Made by a program: the position numbers and the translations under genes. From an uncultured Oscillospiraceae bacterium (lineage in GTDB: Bacteria > Bacillota > Clostridia > Oscillospirales > Oscillospiraceae): a DNA stretch of 64,000 nucleotides. Position 1 is the stretch's first letter. Each line of letters starts with the position of its first letter. The notes under the pieces are model-generated. The model worked only from the letters and a program-made list of their open reading frames with translations. It was not told where the DNA came from and did no database searches. The DNA is taken from the NCBI GenBank assembly GCA_947627285.1, contig CANQVL010000006.1, positions 1-64,000 on the forward strand, in the 5' to 3' direction. Shown here piece after piece: positions 38,301-45,903 of the stretch.

Positions 38301-38823
38301 CGAACTGCCCCGCGCCCTCCACCTGGCTCGTCCTCTCGTACCCCGCCTTCACCAGCGTTTCGGTGAGCGCGCCCAGATCAACGGCGGCGCCGGCCCTGAG
38401 CTCCACCGTGAGCCCCTCCAGCACGTCCGGCGGCACGGTGCGGGTCATGAGCCCGTCGGGTGTGGCTACCACGATGGGGCGTTCCTCCGTCATCAGCCTG
38501 TGCAGGGTGGAGATACGCGCCCTCTCGCCGTCCCGGGAGACGCCCTCGGCGTTGTAGAACACAAAGTCCCGCCCCAAAAGCATGGATGGCGTCCCGCCGG
38601 TGAAGGCGGACAAATCCTCGGCGGTCCTGCGCGCCTCCGCCTCGTCGGCGCACAGCACCGCCAGCGGCCGACCCGTCGCCAGGTACACCGCCGCCGCCGC
38701 GTGAGCTCGCGGCAGCGCCCCCGCGCCGGACAGCAGCGCCGGGCACCTGCCGGCGTCTATCGCCTCCAGCACCCGCTTTACCGACTCCTCGCCGATTATG
38801 GATCTCGTAAGGGCTTCAAACAT
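35329..38823 (-). CDS. mfd: Transcription-repair coupling factor Mfd
   Basis: Mfd removes stalled RNA polymerase and recruits UvrA. The 1164-residue protein has the UvrB-homology module early (FYNAEGVSRDGERARISTLHRL), the RNA-polymerase interaction domain (DLVVHEVYGIGRFVGM), and RecG-like helicase motifs (CGDVGYGKTEVALRA Walker A, VVDEEQRFGV, TATPIPRTLNMA), plus the TRG segment. ATG at 38823 follows GGAGTGA; the extra 23 residues to 38892 lack a site. Confidence 0.97.
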   Translation of the reverse strand: MFEALTRSIIGEESVKRVLEAIDAGRCPALLSGAGALPRAHAAAAVYLATGRPLAVLCADEAEARRTAEDLSAFTGGTPSMLLGRDFVFYNAEGVSRDGERARISTLHRLMTEERPIVVATPDGLMTRTVPPDVLEGLTVELRAGAAVDLGALTETLVKAGYERTSQVEGAGQFALRGGILDVFSPAYSYPVRCEFWGDEIDSMGYFDVSSQRRVENTESCLILPAREAPVTAAKGGPEGLAARMDAYGKRLMKKKSVGRELLENVLADLKRVQDGRGLPASDRYLDLIYEPASGIDYLPRDAVVVMCEPSRLAERAKNFIWQLGQDMTSLKEGNITDGGPERLIEDWESAVERLSDFPVVMMASFTQSQYPLRPKTLATLTAKQLPSYGGSMETAVSDIDHYRKTGYSVVALVRDKGRGEVLHDKLREKGVSAAYSFELPELPEKGVVYISLGSLSAGLEYPGMKLAIITEGLAAQGLFRRRAKKKLPSNRQKLDSFTDLSPGDLVVHEVYGIGRFVGMVKREVDGALKDYIQIAYAGTDRLFVPATKLDAVSKYIGAGEDAPVKLSKLGGTDWAKAKSKAKAAVKDLADGLLKLQAERQKATGYAFSPDTPWQREFEDNFEYQETDDQLRAIREIKADMESAVPMDRLLCGDVGYGKTEVALRAVMKCVMDGKQAAILVPTTVLAQQHYQTAARRFDGFPVSIEVLSRFRSAAQIKKALQGLEDGTVDIVIGTHKLLQKDVHFKKLGLLVVDEEQRFGVQHKERLKELSRKVDVLTLSATPIPRTLNMALSGVRDMSTIEEPPSDRQPVQTYVMEHDWSVLADAIRREVSRGGQVYYLHNRVDNIERTAAQIRELVEGVTVAVAHGKMDEEQLGSVMEAMQAGDVQVLVCTTIIETGIDIPNVNTLIIEDADKMGLAQLHQIRGRVGRSSRRAFAYFTFRRDKVLTEVAEKRLSAIREFAEFNSGFKIAMRDLEIRGAGNILGAEQSGHMMSVGYDMYLKLLEEAVHEEKGEKIPEKPECAADLAVSANIPESYVASAEQRMDLYRRIAHIRTEEDADDMTDELIDRFGDPPAEVNSLIHIALLRGEAADTGISEISQKQGRLIFSISDFEMDRVSRLYSLPFYKNRVKIEAGLKPAISLKLRPGERPLNAAVTFVRDYKSA

Positions 38824-38857
38824 AAATATCACTCCACGGTATATTCCCACGCCGAAA

Positions 38858-38884
38858 TGCCCCGATACGGCGTATCGGGGGGCA
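38858..38884 (-). terminator. Hairpin between rsmG and mfd
   Basis: GCCCCGATAC pairs with GTATCGGGGC around a short GGC loop, without a convincing T-run. It could attenuate the rsmG transcript before mfd. Confidence 0.45.
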
Positions 38885-38916
38885 TTCGACAATATATTGC
38901 TTTCTTGAAATTTCGC

Positions 38917-39624
38917 TTACGGCGCGCGCTTGGCTATCGCCGCCCACCTTCTGGGGAAGCGGGCGTCGGTGGGGGCCGTCTTTTCAACGACCACCAAACG
39001 CCGCCTTATTTCCGTGCCGGGGACGGTGTATTCCCGTATTTCGCTTAATTCCCCGCCCAGGGCGGAGACGGCGGCGCGCGCCTCCTCCACCTCGCCGCCG
39101 CAGTCGCCTGACTTCATGGCGATGAACCTGCCGCCGACTTTTGTCAGGGGCAGGCACAGCTCGGCGAGCACCCGGAGCCTTGCCACGGCGCGGGATACGG
39201 TAAAATCAAAGCTCTCCCTGTATTCCGGGGCCCTTCCCAGCTCCTCCGCTCTGCCGGCGACGCATTTGCAGTCAAGCCCAAGCTCGCTGGTAAGGCGGGA
39301 GAGGAAGTCTATCTTCTTCTCCGTTGCGTCTATCACGGTGAGGTCCGTCTCCGGGACGGCTATCTTTATCGCAAGCCCCGGAAGTCCCCCGCCCGTGCCT
39401 ATGTCCGCCAGCGTCCTCCCCCTCAGGCCCGCAAGCCCGGCAACGGCTATGCTGTCCAAAAAGTGGAGCCTGGCGGCGTCCTCCTCGCTCTCTATCGCCG
39501 TGAGGTTAAAGTCCCTGTTTGCCTCCGTGAGGCGCTGAAAGTACGTCCTGTACATCTCCGCCGCCCCCTCCGGCAGGGGAACGCCGAGGGCGGAGGCGCC
39601 CTCGGCTATGATACGTTCCAGCAT
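38917..39624 (-). CDS. rsmG: 16S rRNA (guanine-527-N7) methyltransferase
   Basis: The 235-residue SAM methyltransferase (GidB) has ADIGTGGGLPGLAIKI (motif I) and the FDFTVSRAVARL segment. In Bacillus it neighbours noc-soj-spo0J; here mscL and serS intervene before parB. It lies one base after mscL. Confidence 0.96.
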   Translation of the reverse strand: MLERIIAEGASALGVPLPEGAAEMYRTYFQRLTEANRDFNLTAIESEEDAARLHFLDSIAVAGLAGLRGRTLADIGTGGGLPGLAIKIAVPETDLTVIDATEKKIDFLSRLTSELGLDCKCVAGRAEELGRAPEYRESFDFTVSRAVARLRVLAELCLPLTKVGGRFIAMKSGDCGGEVEEARAAVSALGGELSEIREYTVPGTEIRRRLVVVEKTAPTDARFPRRWAAIAKRAP

Positions 39625-39625
39625 T

Positions 39626-40018
39626 TTATTTGTTCTTAAGTAAATCGCGAATCTCGGTCAAAAGCTTCTCCTCGCTGGAGGGCTCGGGGGGAGCGGGTGG
39701 CGCGGCGGGCGCCTCCTCCTTCTTCCTGTGCAGGGAGTTGATTCCCTTCACCAGGCAGAAGACCACAAAGGCGAGAACGATGAAGTTGAAGACCGCCTGG
39801 ATGAAGTTGCCTATCATTATCTGCGCGGGGCCGATGTTGAAGCTCAGGGACGCGAAGGTGTCCTCACCCACAAATATGCCGATGATGGGCATGATTATGT
39901 CGTTGATGAGGGAGTTGGTGATGTTGGAGAACGCGCCGCCCACAATGACGCCTACCGCCAGGTCCATCACGTTCCCGCGCATGGCAAACGCCTTGAACTC
40001 GTTGAGAAATTTCTTCAT
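39626..40018 (-). CDS. mscL: Large-conductance mechanosensitive channel
   Basis: The 130-residue MscL has the N-terminal amphipathic helix ([19 protein letters not shown]), TM1 ([19 protein letters not shown]) and TM2 ([19 protein letters not shown]), then an Ala/Pro linker and a charged C-terminal helix. It opens under membrane tension to release solutes. Confidence 0.96.
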   Translation of the reverse strand: MKKFLNEFKAFAMRGNVMDLAVGVIVGGAFSNITNSLINDIIMPIIGIFVGEDTFASLSFNIGPAQIMIGNFIQAVFNFIVLAFVVFCLVKGINSLHRKKEEAPAAPPAPPEPSSEEKLLTEIRDLLKNK

Positions 40019-40020
40019 TG

Positions 40021-40335
40021 TTATGCCTCCTCTTTATTTTCCGGCTCTTCGGCGGAGTCCTCCACCTCGATGGTTATGCCGGCCTCCTCCTCCTCGGGGT
40101 GCTCCTCACAGCAGCAGCACTCCTCCTCGTCACAGCAGCACTCCTCCTCCTTCTTTGAAAGGAGCGGGAGGAGCCGGACGCTCAGGCTGGGACCCTCCTC
40201 GGACTTGGTGTATTTCGCCGACCACACCGCCGCCTTGAGCTGTACCTCGCCTGTCTCCTCGTCCTTCTTTACGCTGTAGGGCGCAACCGCCGCCACAGCC
40301 GCGGTGCCAAGAAGGACCTTCCATATAGCTTTCAT
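40021..40335 (-). CDS. Small Cys/Glu-rich protein, unknown function
   Basis: The 104-residue protein has a hydrophobic N-terminus ([19 protein letters not shown], possibly membrane-inserted) and a stretch with runs [11 protein letters not shown] (about 66-76) set in Glu. The rest is acidic. Seven clustered Cys suggest metal or redox chemistry, but no known motif spacing is present. AAGGAGG precedes the ATG. Two bases before mscL, same strand. Confidence 0.75.
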   Translation of the reverse strand: MKAIWKVLLGTAAVAAVAPYSVKKDEETGEVQLKAAVWSAKYTKSEEGPSLSVRLLPLLSKKEEECCCDEEECCCCEEHPEEEEAGITIEVEDSAEEPENKEEA

Positions 40336-40394
40336 TTGATTGCCTCCTTATATTAAATTAAATTTACTTATCCCTTTGATTTGCCGAATCCCGC

Positions 40395-41705
40395 TCACAC
40401 GGCGGGCGCCTTTTCCAGCTTTTCCTTCCCGCCCATGTAGGGGCGCAATACCTCGGGTATCCTGACGGAGCCGTCTTCCTGGAGGTTATTTTCCAAAAGC
40501 GCGATGAGCATTCTGGGGGGCGCCACAACGGTGTTGTTGAGGGTGTGGGCGAGGTAGATCTTCCCGTCCGCGTCCTTGAAGCGGATGTTGAGCCGGCGCG
40601 CCTGGGCGTCGCCCAGGTTTGAGCAGGAGCAGACCTCAAAGAATTTCCGCTGTCTGGGGCTCCACGCCTCGATGTCGCAGCTCTTTACCTTCAGGTCCGC
40701 CAGGTCCCCGGAGCAGCATTCCAGCTGGCGCACGGGTATGTCCATGCTCCTGAAAAGCTCCACGGAGTAGCGCCAGAGCTTTTCGTACCAGTCCATGGAC
40801 TCCTCCGGGCGGCAGACGACTATCATCTCCTGCTTCTCGAACTGATGGATCCTGTATACTCCTCTCTCCTCAATGCCGTGGGAGCCCTTTTCCTTGCGGA
40901 AGCAGGGGGAATAGCTGGTGAGGGTGTGGGGAAGTGTCTCGGCGGGTATGAGGCGGTTTATATACCTGCCTATCATGGAGTGCTCGCTGGTGCCGATGAG
41001 ATAGAGGTCCTCCCCCTCTATCTTGTACATCATGGCGTCCATGTCCGTCTGGCTCATGACGCCCTCGACTATATTTCCGTGCATCATGAAGGGCGGGATC
41101 ATGTAGGTGAAGCCCTTGCCTATCATGAAGTCCCTGGCGTAGGCGAGCACCGCCTCGTGGAGCCTGGCGATGTCGCCGATGAGGTAGTAAAACCCGCTCC
41201 CCGCCACGTCCCGGGCGGCGTCCAGGTCGATCCCCCCGAAGCGCTCCATGAGCTCCGTGTGGTACGGGACCTCAAACTCCGGCGCCTTTGCCTCCCCGAA
41301 CCTCTGTACCTCCACGTTACAGCTGTCGTCGGGGCCGATGGGCACTGAGGGGTCGATGATCTGGGGTATCTGCATCATCACCGCCCGAAGCTCGGCCTTG
41401 TATTTGTCCTCAAGCACCTCCAGCTCCGCCAGCCTGTCGCCGTCGGCCTTGACCTCGGCCTTGAGCTTTTCGGCCTCTTCCGCCTTGGTGGGGTCCTTTT
41501 TCGCCTGCCCCATGAGCATCCCGATCTGCTTTGAAAGCTGATTTCGGCGCGCCCGAAGCTCGCTCGCCTCGTTTATCGCGGCGCGGTTCGCCCTGTCCAG
41601 CTCCAGCGCCGTATCCACCAGGGGAAGCTTTTGGTCCTGGAACTTCTTTTTGATGTTCTCCCGCACCATGTCGGGATTTTCGCGTATGAGCTTTATGTCT
41701 ATCAT
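40395..41705 (-). CDS. serS: Seryl-tRNA synthetase
   Basis: SerS charges tRNA-Ser. The 436-residue protein has the N-terminal coiled-coil arm (about 30-105), class II motif 2 (SPCFRKEKGSHGIEERGVYRIHQFEKQEM) and motif 3 (NNTVVAPPRMLIALLENN). ATG at 41705 follows AGAGGGCGG; the extra 21 residues lack a site. The usual T-box leader is not possible because the upstream gene is 14 bp away. Confidence 0.96.
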   Translation of the reverse strand: MIDIKLIRENPDMVRENIKKKFQDQKLPLVDTALELDRANRAAINEASELRARRNQLSKQIGMLMGQAKKDPTKAEEAEKLKAEVKADGDRLAELEVLEDKYKAELRAVMMQIPQIIDPSVPIGPDDSCNVEVQRFGEAKAPEFEVPYHTELMERFGGIDLDAARDVAGSGFYYLIGDIARLHEAVLAYARDFMIGKGFTYMIPPFMMHGNIVEGVMSQTDMDAMMYKIEGEDLYLIGTSEHSMIGRYINRLIPAETLPHTLTSYSPCFRKEKGSHGIEERGVYRIHQFEKQEMIVVCRPEESMDWYEKLWRYSVELFRSMDIPVRQLECCSGDLADLKVKSCDIEAWSPRQRKFFEVCSCSNLGDAQARRLNIRFKDADGKIYLAHTLNNTVVAPPRMLIALLENNLQEDGSVRIPEVLRPYMGGKEKLEKAPAV

Positions 41706-41718
41706 ATTGCCGCCCTCT

Positions 41719-42336
41719 TTACCTGTTTTCCAAATAGGAATTATATATGTTGAGATACGCCCCGTCAAGATAATCCCGAAGCGTCTCCAGCTGGTTTATG
41801 ACCTCCGTCACGTCGTCGCCCTTTTTTGCCGACAGGAGCGCCGTCAGAAGTCCCAGCGCCTCCGTCCTTTTGCGCTGTTCCTCCAGGTCCAGCTTTGCCT
41901 GCGCCGTCTGCTTTTCCGCGGCGTCCGACGCCTCGGCGAGGCGCGCCAGCTCCCCCGCCTGCTCCTGGAGGCTCATCTGCGCCTCCTCCAGCTTGTCTGT
42001 GAGGTCGCGGATCTCCTCCTGGGCGGCCTGCAGGGAGTCTGTCAGCTCCTGGTTCTTGTTTTGCAGGTCCTCTATGTTTTGAAGCGCCTGGTTGCTGAAC
42101 TGCCCGTGCTGGGCCGTTATGCTTGTGAGCGTGTCAGTGGTCCTCTGCTGTGTGGCGTAGGCTATAAGGATCAGGACCAGCGCCACTACGAAAAGTATCG
42201 AGGTGTATATCAGCACCGATTTTTCCTGCTTTTTCATGGATGCCGGGGTCTTTTCGGGGACCTTCTCCTTGTTTTCACCTTTTTCGTCCTCGCTTACCTC
42301 CGCGTCGTCACGGCGCTTCAGGTGGTTTTGTTCCAT
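41719..42336 (-). CDS. Membrane-anchored coiled-coil protein
   Basis: The 205-residue protein has a charged cytoplasmic N-terminus (1-40), one membrane span (VLIYTSILFVVALVLILIAYA, about 41-61), and a long Gln/Glu/Leu coiled coil (about 75-160). It overlaps the 3' end of parB by 19 bp. I do not recognise the family. A link to chromosome segregation is only a neighbour-based guess. Confidence 0.75.
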   Translation of the reverse strand: MEQNHLKRRDDAEVSEDEKGENKEKVPEKTPASMKKQEKSVLIYTSILFVVALVLILIAYATQQRTTDTLTSITAQHGQFSNQALQNIEDLQNKNQELTDSLQAAQEEIRDLTDKLEEAQMSLQEQAGELARLAEASDAAEKQTAQAKLDLEEQRKRTEALGLLTALLSAKKGDDVTEVINQLETLRDYLDGAYLNIYNSYLENR

Positions 42337-43208
42337 TTGCTCACCTTCTTTATCTCCCGGAGCTGGGTTATGAGATTTTCAAAATCGTCCCTGTCGTAGT
42401 ATTCCAGCTTTATGGCGCCACGGTCTTTTCCCGCGTCGATCCTTATCTTCCTGCCGAAGAGCTTTGTCAGCTCCTCCTCCACCTCCCACATATAGTCTAT
42501 GCCTTCTATAACGTGGTATGGCTGTTTGCTCTGACCGTCGTTCTTTCTCGGCTTTTTTTTGGCAAGCTCCGTGACCTCCCGTACGGAAAGTCCCTCCTCC
42601 GCCGCTCTTATGGCGATGTCCGTCTGCCACTGTGGGTCCTTCACCTCCAGCAGGGCTCTTGCGTGGCTCAGCGAGAGCTTGCCGGACTCGGCAAGGACGA
42701 TGACCGCCTCGGGAAGCCTCAACAGCCTGAGTGAATTTGCCACCACCGGCCTTGACTTCCCCACCCTGTCCGCCACCTGCTCCTGGGTGAGGTCAAATTT
42801 TTTCATAAGCTGCTGGTAGCCCCGCGCCTCCTCGATGGGGTTCAGGTCCTCCCTCTGGAGGTTTTCTATGAGTGCCAGCTCCTCTGTCTCCCGGTCGTCC
42901 GCGTCGATTATATTTACCGGCACGTCGTAGAGCCCCGCCATCCGCGCCGCCCTCCAGCGCCGCTCGCCGGCGATTATCTGGTAGAATCCGTCCGAGACTG
43001 GGCGCACCGTTATGGGCTGAATGAGCCCGTGCTCCCTTATGGACTCCGCCAGCTCCTCCAGCTTCTCCTGGTCGAAGGTGGTGCGGGGCTGGTCCCGTCG
43101 GGGCTCCAGCTTTGCCAGCGGCAGTCTTGTTATGGAGGACTTTTCGTCCATCATGGCGTCCTCGCCGAGAAGCGCGCCCATTCCGCGCCCCAAGCCCTTT
43201 GCCATCAT
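42318..43208 (-). CDS. parB: Chromosome-partitioning protein ParB (Spo0J)
   Basis: The 296-residue CTP-dependent clamp has the N-terminal RGMGALLG, the CTP-binding segments GERRWRAARMAGL and ENLQREDLNPIEEA, a helix-turn-helix (LTQEQVADRVGKSRPVVANSLRLL) and a C-terminal dimer domain. It loads at parS; two perfect sites lie 0.8 kb away. Its ATG overlaps the parA stop; the second Met is an equally possible start. Confidence 0.96.
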   Translation of the reverse strand: MMAKGLGRGMGALLGEDAMMDEKSSITRLPLAKLEPRRDQPRTTFDQEKLEELAESIREHGLIQPITVRPVSDGFYQIIAGERRWRAARMAGLYDVPVNIIDADDRETEELALIENLQREDLNPIEEARGYQQLMKKFDLTQEQVADRVGKSRPVVANSLRLLRLPEAVIVLAESGKLSLSHARALLEVKDPQWQTDIAIRAAEEGLSVREVTELAKKKPRKNDGQSKQPYHVIEGIDYMWEVEEELTKLFGRKIRIDAGKDRGAIKLEYYDRDDFENLITQLREIKKVSKWNKTT

Positions 43209-43972
43209 CTCACCGCCCTTTCGTTCCGCTCGACGAACTCCCGCGCCAGGCTCAGATACGCCTGTGAGCCGCGGGAGGCGTAGTCGTACGCCATTACCGG
43301 CTTTCCGTGGCTCGGCGCCTCGGAGAGGCGCACGTTGCGCGGTATCACCGTCCGCATGACCTTTTCCTTGAAAAATTTCTTTACCTCCGCCGCCACCTGC
43401 ATTGAAAGGTTCGTGCGGGAGTCGAACATGGTCAGCACCACGCCCTCCACGTCAAGCGCCGTGTTGAGCCGCCGCTTTATGAGCCGCACGGTCCCCATCA
43501 GGTCCGAAAGCCCCTCCAGCGCGAAATATTCGCACTGCACCGGCACCAGCACCGTGTCAGCCGCGACAAGTGCGTTGAGCGTCAAAAGCTCAAGTGACGG
43601 GGGGCAGTCGATTATGATGTAGTCGTAGCTGTCCTTCAGCTTCTCCAGCGCCTTTCTCAATATGTATTCCCTCTCGGGAACGTCCACCAGCTCCACCGTG
43701 GCTCCGGCGAGGGCCTTGTTGGAGGGCATGAGGTCGCCGTATTTTGTCTTGACCACGCTTTTCTCCGGGTCCTCCCCGCTGAGCGCCTCGTAGGTGCCGG
43801 TTTTTACACGGGTCTTCTCTATGCCCATGGCTGAGGTCGCGTTGCCCTGGGGGTCGGCGTCCACAAGGAGAGTTTTCTTTTTTAAGAGACGAAGCGCGTA
43901 TGCCAGATTTACGGCGGTGGTGGTCTTCCCCACCCCGCCCTTCTGATTCGCCACGCCCACTATCTTTCCCAT
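43205..43972 (-). CDS. parA: Chromosome-partitioning ATPase ParA (Soj)
   Basis: The 255-residue deviant Walker ATPase has ANQKGGVGKTTTAVNLA (8-24), VDADPQGNATSA, and IIDCPPSLELLTLNAL. Soj regulates DnaA and moves ParB complexes. Immediately downstream of the parS pair. Confidence 0.97.
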   Translation of the reverse strand: MGKIVGVANQKGGVGKTTTAVNLAYALRLLKKKTLLVDADPQGNATSAMGIEKTRVKTGTYEALSGEDPEKSVVKTKYGDLMPSNKALAGATVELVDVPEREYILRKALEKLKDSYDYIIIDCPPSLELLTLNALVAADTVLVPVQCEYFALEGLSDLMGTVRLIKRRLNTALDVEGVVLTMFDSRTNLSMQVAAEVKKFFKEKVMRTVIPRNVRLSEAPSHGKPVMAYDYASRGSQAYLSLAREFVERNERAVR

Positions 43973-44042
43973 TTTGCCCTCCGGTCGTTTTTATGGAGGT
44001 TATTATAACGTATGGGTCGGATTTTTTCAAGCCCCCTGTCAA

Positions 44043-44058
44043 TGTTTCACGTGAAACA
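44043..44058. promoter_or_regulatory. parS site 1
   Basis: TGTTTCACGTGAAACA: the perfect 16-bp ParB palindrome. It lies just upstream of parA. Confidence 0.97.
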
Positions 44059-44080
44059 TTTCTGTGAACGCGCCTGAAAA

Positions 44081-44096
44081 TGTTTCACGTGAAACA
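44081..44096. promoter_or_regulatory. parS site 2
   Basis: A second perfect TGTTTCACGTGAAACA, 38 bp centre to centre from site 1, between parA and gpr. Confidence 0.97.
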
Positions 44097-44111
44097 TTGG
44101 CTGAGGCGGGG

Positions 44112-45002
44112 TCAGCCGAGGAACATATCTATGTCGGCGACGGTGAGGTGGGGGTGGACGGCGAGGTTGATGGCGTATGCCATGAGGCGGGAGATGGTGC
44201 GGACGTTGGAATCGATCTCACGGGGGGTGACGATCATGGAGCCGGAGGCGCCGCGGAGGGCGGCGGGGTCAAGCTCCACGCCGGAGTCGCGGGCGACGTC
44301 CAGGGTCAGGGTGGCGGCGTCAACGACGGTGGGGACGCCAAAGGCGATGACGGGGATACCCAGCGTCTCCGCCGAAAGAGCGCCCCGGGCGTTGCCCACG
44401 CCGGAGCCGGGGACAATGCCGGTGTCGGCAATCTGGACGGTGCGGCAGACGCGCTCCATGCCGCGGGACGCCAGAGCGTCAACGGCGATGAGGACCGAGG
44501 GCTTTATCTCGCGGACGACGGCGCCGACGACGTCAACGCTCTCAACGCCGGTGGTGCCCAGGACGCCGGGCTCCAGGGCGGCGAGGTCGCCGAAGCGGTC
44601 GAACGCCTCCGGCATCTGGCGGCGCAGGTGGCGGGTGACCAGGGTGTCCTTCACCACCAGGTGGCCCACCGCGTCGGGGGTAATGGCAGGATTTCCCAGC
44701 CCGACCACCAGCACGGAGCCGCCGGAGGGGAGGAGGCCGGAGAGGACGGCGGAGATGACCTGCGCGCCCGCCTCAAAGGAATCGTCCTCGCGGCGGAGGA
44801 AGGAGCCCAGGTCAACGGTGACGTAGGTGCCCTTGGGCTTGCCCAGCTCCCGGGCGGCGCGGTCGCCGGTGACGGTTACGGTGGTGACGGGGAAGCCCCG
44901 GCGGGTCTCCACGGACTCCTCCGCCCCGTCGAGATCGGCGAGGTTGTCCTCGCTCCAGATTTTCCGGGCCTCCATAGCCAGGTCCGAGCGGCGTGATAAC
45001 AT
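44112..45002 (-). CDS. gpr: Germination protease GPR
   Basis: GPR degrades SASP, the acid-soluble DNA-coating proteins of spores, at germination. The 296-residue protein matches the family: VVGLGNPAITPDAVGHLV and EIKPSVLIAVDALASR, and the start SDLAMEARKIW is the propeptide junction region. Upstream (45003-45060) is AT-rich with GGATAATA, possibly a forespore sigma site, but this is weak. Confidence 0.95.
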   Translation of the reverse strand: MLSRRSDLAMEARKIWSEDNLADLDGAEESVETRRGFPVTTVTVTGDRAARELGKPKGTYVTVDLGSFLRREDDSFEAGAQVISAVLSGLLPSGGSVLVVGLGNPAITPDAVGHLVVKDTLVTRHLRRQMPEAFDRFGDLAALEPGVLGTTGVESVDVVGAVVREIKPSVLIAVDALASRGMERVCRTVQIADTGIVPGSGVGNARGALSAETLGIPVIAFGVPTVVDAATLTLDVARDSGVELDPAALRGASGSMIVTPREIDSNVRTISRLMAYAINLAVHPHLTVADIDMFLG

Positions 45003-45092
45003 AGGCGTACCCCCATATATAGTAGTTTTAATATATTATCCGCACAAAAAGGGAAAAAGTATTCGTTTGACATAAAAAATTTAAAAAAACAC

Positions 45093-45121
45093 TTGAAATT
45101 TCCGTGAAAGAATGTTACAAT
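45093..45121 (+). promoter_or_regulatory. rpsT promoter
   Basis: TTGAAA (45093-45098), 17 bp, TACAAT (45116-45121). Confidence 0.8.
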
Positions 45122-45169
45122 ACCATTCCGCACGGTAAACGTGACTTTATAGGAGGAGGTGGCCAGAAA

Positions 45170-45430
45170 ATGCCCAACATCAAATCAGCCAAAAAGCGCG
45201 TGCTCATCGGCAAGGCGAACAACCTGCGCAACAAGGCCGACAAGTCGGAGCTGAAGACAGTTCTCAAGAAGTTTGACGCCGCTGTTGCCGGCGGGAACCG
45301 CGGTGAGGCCGAAAGCGCCTATAAAGTCGCCGTGAAGACTGTGGACAAAGCAGCCGCGAAGGGCCTTATCCACAAGAACAACGCCGCTCACAAAAAGAGC
45401 AGCCTGGATTCAAAGCTCGCCAGCCTTTAA
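45170..45430 (+). CDS. rpsT: Ribosomal protein S20
   Basis: The 86-residue S20 starts MPNIKSAKKRVLI and is rich in Lys/Ala helices, binding 16S rRNA. The AGGAGGAGG site before the ATG at 45170 fixes the start. Divergent from gpr, it begins the plus-strand half of the window. Confidence 0.97.
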   Translation: MPNIKSAKKRVLIGKANNLRNKADKSELKTVLKKFDAAVAGGNRGEAESAYKVAVKTVDKAAAKGLIHKNNAAHKKSSLDSKLASL

Positions 45431-45436
45431 AAGATG

Positions 45437-45474
45437 AAAAAGCCGCCCCGGTCGCCGATCGGGGCGGCTTTTTT
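45437..45474 (+). terminator. rpsT terminator
   Basis: AAAAAGCCGCCCCG pairs with CGGGGCGGCTTTTT; strong stem and six T. Confidence 0.97.
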
Positions 45475-45903
45475 GCATATATGGTGCGGCGCGCGATATG
45501 CGCGGACAAGATGTTGTGGAAGATACCTTATTTAATATAAAATACGGCGAAAACGGCGATATCCGCCGGGCGGTTGTGCGTTCTTACAAAATATTCGCGC
45601 GCGGCGCGGGGTGGATTGGGCAAAGGTGACAGCGAAACGGGTGATTTTGGGTAAATAGACCGAAAAAAACGCCATTCCTGCAAAAATTTTGAGAAAATGG
45701 AGAAAAATTTTTTCTTGTATGTTGCAAAAGTGTGTGCTATAATGCTTTTATTCAGAAGCGGGACTTTAATACAGCAAAGAAAAATACAGCGGCGATTTGC
45801 AAGTTCCGATTTTTGATAATGCAGATTTTTAAAGTGTATATGGCGTTACATAATTCAACGGTACATACATTTTAAAATAAAAATTTTTAAGGAGGAAAAA
45901 ACA
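45475..45903 (+). other. Promoter region and long leader of the opp operon
   Basis: A 429-bp non-coding stretch. The first 240 bp show no gene. The promoter at 45715 leaves a leader of about 155 nt before oppA, AT-rich, without a clear riboswitch fold by eye. Confidence 0.6.
45715..45743 (+). promoter_or_regulatory. opp operon promoter with extended -10
   Basis: TTGTAT (45715-45720), 17 bp, TATAAT (45738-45743) preceded by TGC, an extended -10. Confidence 0.82.

Noticed and set aside
40336..40394. T-box leader for serS
   Set aside because: This is downstream of serS; upstream there are only 14 bp to the preceding gene.
44064..44996. 310-residue plus-strand ORF opposite gpr
   Set aside because: Begins inside a parS palindrome and is a Gly/Ala/Asp-rich shadow of gpr.
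45500..45700. tRNA or riboswitch in the opp leader region
   Set aside because: No cloverleaf, T-box or known riboswitch core visible.
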